From assembly GCA_937873285.1 (NCBI GenBank), contig CALMNV010000016.1, forward strand, positions 1 through 5,714: a DNA stretch of 5,714 bases, written 5' to 3'. Source of the DNA: an uncultured Intrasporangium sp. Its GTDB lineage: Bacteria; Actinomycetota; Actinomycetes; Actinomycetales; Dermatophilaceae. Shown piece by piece: positions 1 through 5,053 of this stretch. The notes beneath the pieces were generated by a model. The model did not search any database, was not told the DNA's origin, and saw only the letters and a program-made list of their open reading frames with translations. The position numbers were made by a program, and so were the translations under genes. Each line of letters begins with the position of its first letter. The stretch's first letter is position 1.

Positions 1-1
1 C

Positions 2-949
2 GCGGTCTACTTCGCGGCCGCCGGGCCGGACCGGACGACCGTGACCCTGCACCTGGAGTACGAGCCGGAGGGCATCGTCGAGAAGGCCGGTGACGCCCTC
101 AACATCGTCGCGAAGCAGGCGGAGAGCGACCTGGAGCGGTTCAAGACGTTCATCGAGGAGCGCGGCAGCGAGACCGGCGCGTGGCGCGGCGGCATCAACG
201 AGGACGTGTCGGTCGGCACGCCCGGCGTCGAGGACGCGGCCCTCTCCCGAGGCGACGACGGCAAGGCGGGGGTCTCGGGCAAGGTCCTGGCGGCCGGAGC
301 GGGCCTCGCGGCGGCGGCGGTCGCCGGTGCGGCGGCGATGACCAGCAAGGGCTCGGACGAGTCGGGCGAGGTCTCTGAAGGCGCGGTGCCGGCGGCGGGG
401 GAGCAGGACGTCGTCGACCTGCTCGTCGCCGACCACCGCCAGGGGGCGGCGCTCGTGACCGAGATCCGCACGTCGGCCGACCCCGAGGCGCGCCGTGACC
501 TGGCCGACACGGTCATCACCGAGCTCGTGCGCCACTCCGTCGCGGAGGAGATGTACGTCTACCCCGCGATGCGCAAGCACCTCGCGGACGGCGACGCCTC
601 GGTGGAGCACGACATCGAGGAGCACAAGCAGCTCGAGGCGACGATGAAGCAGCTCGAGGGTGTGCCCGCCACCGACCCGACCTTCGACGAGCTCATCGCC
701 CGGCTGGAGGGCATCCTCACCGACCACATCGCGGACGAGGAGACGGACCAGTTTCCCAAGCTGCGGGCCAGCGTGCCGCGCGCCGAGCTGGTCGAGCTCG
801 CCGGCAAGGTGGAGGCGGCCAAGAAGCTCGCGCCGACCCGGCCGCACCCGGCGGCGCCGAACAGCCAGGTGTTCCACAAGCTCGTCGGCCCCGGGGTCGG
901 ACTCGTCGACCGGTTGCGCGACAAGCTGTCGGGTCGCTCGGCCGGCTGA
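2..949 (+). CDS. SRPBCC (cyclase/dehydrase-like)-hemerythrin HHE fusion protein, 5' end cut by window
   Basis: The reading frame is open from base 2 to the TGA at 947-949, giving 315 residues in the window. The first ~66 residues (LEYEPEG, EKAGDALN, DLERFKTFIEERG, GAWRGGI) look like the C-terminal helix and tail of an SRPBCC/polyketide-cyclase-like lipid-binding domain. The GTG at 41 therefore lies inside a domain and the true start is upstream. An Ala/Gly-rich hydrophobic stretch follows (residues ~94-113), then an acidic linker. A hemerythrin domain spans ~135-255, with ligand pattern H145, H178-x3-E182, H203-x4-H208 and H242-x3-E246; such domains bind a di-iron centre that senses or carries O2 or NO. 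The basic tail (APTRPHP, GPGVGLVDRLRDKLSG) resembles other actinobacterial HHE proteins. The hydrophobic stretch could be a weak membrane segment or a flexible linker. The HHE call is firm, the SRPBCC call likely, and the cellular role unknown. Confidence 0.85.
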   Translation, partial: AVYFAAAGPDRTTVTLHLEYEPEGIVEKAGDALNIVAKQAESDLERFKTFIEERGSETGAWRGGINEDVSVGTPGVEDAALSRGDDGKAGVSGKVLAAGAGLAAAAVAGAAAMTSKGSDESGEVSEGAVPAAGEQDVVDLLVADHRQGAALVTEIRTSADPEARRDLADTVITELVRHSVAEEMYVYPAMRKHLADGDASVEHDIEEHKQLEATMKQLEGVPATDPTFDELIARLEGILTDHIADEETDQFPKLRASVPRAELVELAGKVEAAKKLAPTRPHPAAPNSQVFHKLVGPGVGLVDRLRDKLSGRSAG

Positions 950-959
950 CGCGCCGGCC
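940..959 (+). terminator. Possible U-less hairpin at the end of the SRPBCC-HHE gene
   Basis: Bases 940-946 (GGCCGGC) and 953-959 (GCCGGCC) form a perfect 7-bp all-GC stem around a 6-nt loop that begins with the TGA stop. No T run follows. Tail-less hairpins are often proposed as terminators in actinobacteria. Short GC palindromes are also common by chance at this base composition, so the call is weak. Confidence 0.35.
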
Positions 960-1154
960 TGACCAGCCGCCAGTCCCCCTGTCGAGTGGTCACTTACCTC
1001 CCGTCGTCGTCGAGTGGTCAGTTGCGTACCCCCCGTGATCGTCGAGTGGTCAGTTGCGTGCGCGGTGATGGGTGCCGTCTGGTGCGGAAGTGGCCACTCG
1101 ACGGAAGGGGGGAGGAAAGGGCGGGCGGTGTGCGCGGTGGGAGGCGGCCCCAGG
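950..1154. other. Gene-free gap between two convergent 3' ends
   Basis: This 205-bp stretch lies between the stop of the SRPBCC-HHE gene and the stop of the crp gene on the other strand. The small open frames in it are interrupted or translate the repeats and show no domain. It contains the GTCGAGTGG repeat cluster (981-1102) and a G-rich tract on the + strand (1107-1141). Because both flanking genes end here, the sites are not expected to be promoters or operators of these genes. Termination, processing, a dispersed intergenic repeat or an unannotated small RNA are the open possibilities. Confidence 0.8.
981..1102. repeat. Repeat cluster: three direct and one inverted copy of a ~22-nt GTCGAGTGG unit
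   Basis: Direct copies lie at 981-1002, 1009-1030 and 1041-1062. All three begin with the identical 12-mer GTCGAGTGGTCA and then run sTTrCsT with minor changes. A fourth copy at 1081-1102 is in the opposite orientation. Its reverse complement starts GTCGAGTGGCCA and matches copy 2 at 18 of 22 positions. Unit starts are 28 and 32 bp apart, and the gaps of 6, 10 and 18 nt are too short for CRISPR spacers. The core AGTGGCCACT of copy 4 (1089-1098) is a perfect 10-bp palindrome. In + strand RNA, copy 1 or copy 3 can pair with copy 4. The arrangement resembles REP/BIME-type intergenic elements, but genome-wide copies cannot be checked here. Confidence 0.85.
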
Positions 1155-1832
1155 TCAGCGGGCGCGGCGGCGCAGCCGGTCGACGTCGCGCAGTAGGACG
1201 GACCGCGCGCCCAGCCGCAACCAGCCGCGGCCGGCGAAGTCGGCGAGCGCCTTGTTGACCGTCTCGCGGGAGGCGCCGACGAGCTGGGCCAGCTCCTCCT
1301 GCGTGAGGTCGTGGGAGACCATGACCCCTCCCTCGGCGGGGCGGCCGAAGCGCTCGGAGAGCTCGAGGAGCGCCTTGGCCACGCGGCCCGGCACGTCGGT
1401 GAAGACGAGGTCGGCGAGGTGCGCGTTGGTGCGCCGCAGCCGCTGGGCCAGGGCCGCGAGCAGGGACTTGGACACCTCCGGCCTCCCGGTGAGGATCGAG
1501 GTGAGGGAGTCGTTGCCCACCCCGAGCAGCTGGGCCTCGGCGACCGCGGTGGCGGTCATCGTCCGGGGGCCGGGGTCGAAGAGACTCAGCTCGCCGAACA
1601 TCTCACCCGGTCCGAGGATGGCCACGAGGTTCTCCCGGCCGTCGGGGCTGGTGCGGCCGAGCTTGATCTTGCCCTCCGCGATGACATAGAGCGTGTCGCC
1701 ACGGTCGCCCTCACGGAAGAGCACGTCGCCGCGCTCCAGCCGCGACGGGCTCATCTGGGCCGCGAGGGCGTTGGCGGACTCGTCGTCCAGTCCCTTGAAG
1801 AGGGGGGCGCGTCTCACCACGTCGAGATCCAC
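1155..1832 (-). CDS. crp: Crp/GlxR-family cyclic-nucleotide-responsive transcriptional regulator
   Basis: A 225-residue protein, close to the 224 of M. tuberculosis Crp (Rv3676). The N-terminal cyclic-nucleotide domain (about 1-115) carries the phosphate-binding cassette at 76-96 ([13 protein letters not shown]), with E81, R90 and T91. The long helix includes RLRRTN with T135/N136, the cAMP-contact positions in this family. The actinobacterial signature [13 protein letters not shown] (141-153) precedes a winged helix-turn-helix at about 176-200 ([21 protein letters not shown]). The family acts as a global dimeric DNA-binding regulator. I chose the GTG at 1832 because it gives [12 protein letters not shown], matching the family N-terminus. 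The frame stays open upstream to 2018, but that extension lies antisense to nth and has no homology signal. The purine-rich AGAGGAGG (1854-1861) is about 21 nt from the start, farther than normal, so initiation may be SD-independent. No clear TGTGA-N6-TCACA site was found upstream. Confidence 0.95.
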   Translation of the reverse strand: MDLDVVRRAPLFKGLDDESANALAAQMSPSRLERGDVLFREGDRGDTLYVIAEGKIKLGRTSPDGRENLVAILGPGEMFGELSLFDPGPRTMTATAVAEAQLLGVGNDSLTSILTGRPEVSKSLLAALAQRLRRTNAHLADLVFTDVPGRVAKALLELSERFGRPAEGGVMVSHDLTQEELAQLVGASRETVNKALADFAGRGWLRLGARSVLLRDVDRLRRRAR

Positions 1833-1896
1833 GGGCTCAGTCTGCCACTCGGGCCTCCTCTGGGCCCGGCCCGCGCTTGTGGCAGCCGCGGCGCCG

Positions 1897-1940
1897 GCCC
1901 AGCCCGGCGGCCTACCGGGGCGCCCAGCCCGGCGGCATAC
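1897..1940 (+). repeat. 25-bp-spaced tandem duplication upstream of nth
   Basis: The 15-mer GCCCAGCCCGGCGGC occurs at 1897-1911 and again at 1922-1936. Each copy is followed by CTAC or ATAC, so 18 of 19 positions match at a 25-bp period. The second copy leads directly into the proposed -10 hexamer of nth, so the duplication may have copied a promoter-proximal element. Confidence 0.8.
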
Positions 1941-1943
1941 AGT
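1938..1943 (+). promoter_or_regulatory. Probable -10 element for leaderless nth transcription
   Basis: TACAGT fits the actinobacterial TAnnnT -10 consensus. Its last T lies 7 nt before position 1950, so transcription should begin at about 1950-1951, on the GTG start codon of nth. No Shine-Dalgarno sequence precedes that GTG, which agrees with leaderless translation, common in actinobacteria. No clear TTGACA-like -35 is visible. Confidence 0.55.
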
Positions 1944-1950
1944 GTGCTCT

Positions 1951-2679
1951 GTGTCCGCCAGCATCACCGCGTCCGCCCGCGAGGAGAGTCCCGTCGCCAG
2001 GGTGCGGCGCGCGCGCAAGATGTACCGGGTGCTGCACGAGCGCTACCCGCATGCGCACTGCGAGCTCGACTTCACCACGCCGCTCGAGCTGCTCGTCGCG
2101 ACGATCCTGTCCGCCCAGACGACGGACGTCGGAGTCAACAAGGTCACCCCGACGCTGTTTCGGCGGTATCGCAGCGCCGCTGACTACGCGGCGGCCGACC
2201 GGTCCGAGCTGGAGGCGATCGTCTCGCCGACCGGCTTCTTCCGTGCCAAGTCGGACACGCTGATCAAGCTCGGGTCGGCGCTGACCGAGCGCTTCGACGG
2301 CCAGGTCCCCTCCAGGCTTGACGACCTCGTCACCCTTCCCGGGGTGGGCCGCAAGACCGCGAACGTCGTGCTCGGTAACGCCTTCGGCGTGCCCGGCATC
2401 ACCGTCGACACCCACTTCGGGCGCCTTGCGCGCCGGTTCGGGTGGACCGAGGAGGAGGACCCGGTCAAGGTCGAGCACGCCGTCGGCACGCTTGTGCCCC
2501 GCCGCGACTGGACGATGCTCAGCCACGTCGTCATCTTCCACGGTCGGCGCACCTGCCACTCCCGCAAGCCCGCGTGCGGCGCCTGCCCCGTCGCGCGGTG
2601 GTGCCCCTCCTACGGCCTCGGGGAGACCGACCCCCAGCGGGCGGCGAAGCTGCTCAAGTTCGAGCTGGCGCCCGAGTGA
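1951..2679 (+). CDS. nth: Endonuclease III (DNA glycosylase/AP lyase)
   Basis: A 242-residue base-excision repair enzyme that removes oxidised pyrimidines and cleaves at the abasic site. LSAQTTD (53-59) is the conserved substrate-pocket segment. The helix-hairpin-helix [12 protein letters not shown] (129-140) carries the catalytic lysine K135, and VDTHFGR (152-158) carries the catalytic aspartate D153. The C-terminal 4Fe-4S cluster loop has the exact C-x6-C-x2-C-x5-C spacing at C202, C209, C212 and C218. The GTG at 1951 is chosen because it coincides with the expected transcription start from the -10 at 1938-1943. A later ATG exists at residue 24, but starting there would remove part of the first helix. 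The stop overlaps the start of the NUDIX gene (GTGA), which heads a three-gene operon. All catalytic residues are present. Confidence 0.96.
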   Translation: MSASITASAREESPVARVRRARKMYRVLHERYPHAHCELDFTTPLELLVATILSAQTTDVGVNKVTPTLFRRYRSAADYAAADRSELEAIVSPTGFFRAKSDTLIKLGSALTERFDGQVPSRLDDLVTLPGVGRKTANVVLGNAFGVPGITVDTHFGRLARRFGWTEEEDPVKVEHAVGTLVPRRDWTMLSHVVIFHGRRTCHSRKPACGACPVARWCPSYGLGETDPQRAAKLLKFELAPE

Positions 2680-3425
2680 GCCGCACCGCGACCTCCGCGA
2701 CGTATGCCGGGCCGTCGGGTGCCATCGCGCCGGGGGCCTCTCGGCCGCGCCCGACCTGGCTGGATGTCGTGGCCGACCGGTTGCCCGGCACCGACCCGCG
2801 GTGGTTCTCCCGGTTCCTTCCGCCCGACGGGGGAGGGCGGGAGTCGGCCGTGCTCATCCTCTTCGGCCCACCGCCTGCCGCCGGCCGGCTCGACGGGGGT
2901 GAGCGGCTCGACGGGGGCGAGCACGTGCTGCTCATCGAACGAGCCCACACGCTGCGCTCACACCCTGCGCAGGTCGCCTTTCCCGGCGGCTCCCGCGACC
3001 CGGACGACGCCGACCTGGTCGAGACCGCGCTGCGCGAGGCCCAGGAGGAGACCGGTCTGGATCCGGCCGGCGTCGAGGTCGTCGCGGTGCTGCCGTCGCT
3101 GTTCCTGCCGCCGAGCCAGTTCGTCGTGGCGCCGGTGCTCGGGTGGTGGGCCGCGCCCTCGCCGGTGGGGGTAGGCGACCCGGCCGAGGTGCACGACGTG
3201 CTCTGCGTGCCCGTCGCCCACCTCGTCGACCCGCCGACGCGGCACTCGGTCACGCATCCGAGCGGCTTCGTCGGCCCTGCCTTCGAGATCGACGACCTGC
3301 TGCTGTGGGGCTTCACCGCCGGCCTGCTCGAGAAGGTGCTGGAGCTCGGTGACCAGGCGAAGGAGTGGGACGTCGCGCGCCAGAAGCCGCTTCCAGCGCG
3401 CTACCTGTGGGAGGGGCGCCGGTGA
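2676..3425 (+). CDS. NUDIX hydrolase, CoA pyrophosphatase (NudL) family
   Basis: A 249-residue protein. [13 protein letters not shown] (93-105) is the signature of the UPF0035/NudL subgroup, which hydrolyses CoA or related nucleotides to 3',5'-ADP and phosphopantetheine. REAQEETGL (120-128) is the metal-binding part of the NUDIX box; as in other NudL proteins, the G-x5-E half of the consensus is replaced by a D-rich stretch (SRDPDDAD). The GTG at 2676 overlaps the nth TGA by four bases, implying translational coupling; the upstream SD is weak. The position between nth and the protease matches Rv3672c of M. tuberculosis. An unusual RLDGGE duplication (71-82) sits just before the first NUDIX strand. 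The C-terminus ([13 protein letters not shown], ending RYLWEGRR) agrees with actinobacterial members. The family is clear; the physiological substrate is inferred. Confidence 0.9.
   Translation: MSRTATSATYAGPSGAIAPGASRPRPTWLDVVADRLPGTDPRWFSRFLPPDGGGRESAVLILFGPPPAAGRLDGGERLDGGEHVLLIERAHTLRSHPAQVAFPGGSRDPDDADLVETALREAQEETGLDPAGVEVVAVLPSLFLPPSQFVVAPVLGWWAAPSPVGVGDPAEVHDVLCVPVAHLVDPPTRHSVTHPSGFVGPAFEIDDLLLWGFTAGLLEKVLELGDQAKEWDVARQKPLPARYLWEGRR
2886..2921 (+). repeat. In-frame 18-bp tandem duplication inside the NUDIX gene
   Basis: Two 18-bp units at 2886-2903 and 2904-2921 differ at one base (a T/C third-codon change). They encode RLDGGE twice in a row, in the loop before the first NUDIX strand. 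This looks like a recent slippage duplication that kept the frame. Confidence 0.85.
3409..3416 (+). promoter_or_regulatory. Strong ribosome binding site for the marP-like gene
   Basis: GGGAGGGG lies inside the 3' end of the NUDIX gene, 5 nt before the GTG at 3422. This supports GTG 3422, rather than an upstream in-frame codon, as the start of the protease gene. It also allows independent initiation beside the 4-nt overlap. Confidence 0.7.
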
Positions 3426-4624
3426 CGGGCGGAGAGGTGGTCGACGTCCTCCTGGTCGTCGTCCTCGCGCTCTATGCGATCTCCGGCTACCGGCAGGGCC
3501 TGGTCGCCAGCGTGTGCTCGCTGCTCGGCTTCGTCGCCGGCGCGGTGTTCGGCATCTGGCAGCTGCCCGGGGTGGTGTCGAGCTGGGAGACCGTCGCCAG
3601 AGATCCGGCCCTGCGGGTGCTGGTCCTCGTGATCGGGGTGGTCCTGCTGGGGTGGCTGGGCCAGTTCCTGGGCAGCCTTGTCGGCGGCGCGGTGCGGCGG
3701 CGGGTGGGCTGGCGGCCGCTGCGTCAGGTCGACTCCGTCCTGGGGGCGGTGCTCGTCACGCTCGCCGCGGCGGTCATCATCGGGTTCCTCGGCAGCTCCC
3801 TGCGGGTGGTCGGCAACCCCGCCCTGACCAAGGCAACCTCAGAGTCCCGCGTCCTCGCGGCGGCCAACCGCCTTGTCCCGCAGGAGAGCTCGCGACTCTT
3901 CGCCGGCTTCCGCTCCTTCCTCTACAGCCAGGGCTTCCCCCAGGTCTTCAGCGGTCTCGCGCCGGAGCCGATCCCGCCGGTGGCGCCACCCGACGGCTCC
4001 GTCGCGGACTCACCAGCCCTGCGCGGCGTCGAGAAGTCCGTCGTCAAGGTGACGACCCAGGCACGGTCCTGCAACCGTGACCAGGAGGGCTCGGGCTGGG
4101 TGCTGCGGCCGGGCCAGATCGTCACCAACGCCCACGTCGTGGCCGGGGCTGACCGGGTGATCGTCGAGGGCAACGGCCAACAGCTGCCCGGCCGGGTGAC
4201 GGTCTTCGACTCCCGGCGCGACCTCGCCGTCATCCTGGTGCCCGGGCTCGGCGCCCCGGCCCTGCCCCTCGGCTCCCCGCTGCCGCCCGGTGCGTCGGCC
4301 GCGGTCCCCGGCTATCCCCTCGACGGGCCCTACTCCGTGGTGCCGGCCCGGGTGCGCTCGACGGTCGCGGCCCGCGGTCTCGACATCTACGGCAGAGGCC
4401 GGGTGGTGCGTGAGATCTACTCGCTCAACACCACCGTGCAGCCGGGCAACTCCGGAGGCCCGCTCGTCGACAGCGCCGGGCGGCTCGTCGGCGTGGTCTT
4501 CGCGAAGTCCCTCGAGGACCCGCAGACCGGCTACGCCCTCACCCTCGCCGAGGCCCGGCCGGTGCTCGACGAGGCCCGCACGGCGACCAAACGGGTGGCC
4601 ACCGGAGCCTGCCTGCCCGGCTGA
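3422..4624 (+). CDS. marP: MarP-like membrane-anchored serine protease (CvpA-type membrane domain plus trypsin-like domain)
   Basis: A 400-residue protein, against 397 for M. tuberculosis MarP (Rv3671c). Residues 7-124 hold four hydrophobic helices (about 7-23, 27-46, 64-88, 104-124) of the CvpA-like domain. A linker region (~125-205) leads to a chymotrypsin-fold protease placed outside the membrane. The catalytic triad is visible as H238 (TNAHVV), D267 (SRRDLAV) and S344 (QPGNSGGP). C217 (RSCNR) and C397 (GACLPG) occupy the positions of the MarP disulfide pair, Cys214-Cys395. In Mycobacterium this protease is needed for acid and oxidative stress resistance and acts on cell-wall enzymes; the same role here is inference. 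The GTG at 3422 overlaps the NUDIX stop and has a good SD. There is no PDZ domain, which separates it from HtrA/DegP proteases. No key residue is missing. Confidence 0.92.
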   Translation: MTGGEVVDVLLVVVLALYAISGYRQGLVASVCSLLGFVAGAVFGIWQLPGVVSSWETVARDPALRVLVLVIGVVLLGWLGQFLGSLVGGAVRRRVGWRPLRQVDSVLGAVLVTLAAAVIIGFLGSSLRVVGNPALTKATSESRVLAAANRLVPQESSRLFAGFRSFLYSQGFPQVFSGLAPEPIPPVAPPDGSVADSPALRGVEKSVVKVTTQARSCNRDQEGSGWVLRPGQIVTNAHVVAGADRVIVEGNGQQLPGRVTVFDSRRDLAVILVPGLGAPALPLGSPLPPGASAAVPGYPLDGPYSVVPARVRSTVAARGLDIYGRGRVVREIYSLNTTVQPGNSGGPLVDSAGRLVGVVFAKSLEDPQTGYALTLAEARPVLDEARTATKRVATGACLPG

Positions 4625-4665
4625 GTGGACCCGTCGGGCCGGAGGCAGACCCGCTGCTCAGCCGG
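4617..4665. terminator. Possible bidirectional terminator between convergent marP-like and usp genes
   Basis: CCGGCTGAG at 4617-4625 and CTCAGCCGG at 4657-4665 form a perfect 9-bp inverted repeat with a 31-nt loop. Both stop codons lie inside the arms. In + strand RNA the stem can extend by two G-U wobbles and one G-C pair. Neither side has a T run. The symmetry arises partly because both genes end in GGC-TGA-G, so chance is a real alternative. Confidence 0.4.
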
Positions 4666-5053
4666 CGGCCTTGACGGCGAGCACGGGGCACGGCGCCTCG
4701 AGGAGCAGCCGCTGCGCCGTGGACCCGAGGAGCAGCTTGCCGACCGGCGTGCGGTGCCGCAGCCCGATGACGAGCATGCGGGCCTGCTCGGAGGCGAGCA
4801 GAGCCAGGATCTGCTCCGCGGCGTCCGAGCCGTGCTCGATGCGGCGCAGCTCGTGCTCGACGCCCGACCCGGTCAGCCGGGCGCGCAGCCGGCCGAGGTC
4901 CTCCTCTCCGGCGCGGGAGGCGTCGACGAGCTTGTCGTCCCTGGACATGTTCACGGCGAGGAGTCGCTGTCCGTGCGCCGTGGCCTCCGCGATGGCGGCC
5001 GCCAGGGCGGCCTCCCCCTGAGGGGTCGGGACGTAGCCGAGGACGATCGTCAT
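4658..5053 (-). CDS. Universal stress protein (UspA family)
   Basis: A 131-residue single-domain USP: beta strand MTIVLGYVP, a central LVIG strand (94-97), and the C-terminal loop and strand [19 protein letters not shown] (110-128). The classical ATP-binding motif is G-2x-G-9x-G-S/T. Here it reads G97-2x-H100-9x-G110-S111, so the second glycine is replaced. The first loop ([10 protein letters not shown]) also lacks the usual Asp-Gly-Ser. Nucleotide binding is therefore uncertain. The ATG at 5053 overlaps the stop of the tctA-like gene by four bases (ATGA), and GGAAGG at 5061-5066 gives a well-spaced SD. The coupling suggests the USP works with, or is co-produced with, the tricarboxylate transporter. 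Confidence 0.92.
   Translation of the reverse strand: MTIVLGYVPTPQGEAALAAAIAEATAHGQRLLAVNMSRDDKLVDASRAGEEDLGRLRARLTGSGVEHELRRIEHGSDAAEQILALLASEQARMLVIGLRHRTPVGKLLLGSTAQRLLLEAPCPVLAVKAAG

Larger units (their letters stand above)
1833..1950. promoter_or_regulatory. Divergent crp/nth intergenic region
   Basis: The region holds the 5' ends of two outward-facing genes in only 118 bp. It contains a near-perfect 19-nt direct duplication, a leaderless-type -10 hexamer for nth, and an AGAGGAGG tract on the crp side. No convincing -10 was seen for crp, and no classical GlxR/Crp operator. Shared control of the two genes is possible but not shown. Confidence 0.6.

Noticed and set aside
41..949. GTG at 41 as the start of the hemerythrin-domain gene
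   Set aside because: The frame is open to base 2, and the residues before 41 (FAAAGPDRTT) continue the same SRPBCC fold into LHLEYEPEG. The start must lie left of the window.
981..1062. CRISPR array
   Set aside because: The gaps between repeats are only 6 and 10 nt, spacing is irregular, one copy is inverted, and no cas gene is present.
986..1258. Small open frames over the 950-1154 gap
   Set aside because: They translate the repeats into low-complexity basic peptides, run into the antisense of crp, and show no SD or domain.
1944..1975. GlxR/Crp operator in the crp-nth gap
   Set aside because: The half-sites resembling TGTG and TCAC near 1950-1968 have the wrong spacing for TGTGA-N6-TCACA.
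1833..2018. N-terminal extension of the Crp-like protein to an upstream start at 2018
   Set aside because: It would overlap nth and its promoter on the other strand, lengthen the protein by 62 residues with no family match, and ignore the GTG that gives the standard N-terminus.
1311..2183. Long + strand open frame opposite crp
   Set aside because: It is the antisense shadow of a well-supported regulator gene in GC-rich DNA, it crosses the promoter region and it has no recognisable domain.
2654..3316. Long - strand open frame opposite the NUDIX gene
   Set aside because: It is a Ser/Arg/Pro-rich shadow translation, while the + strand frame carries the NUDIX signature.
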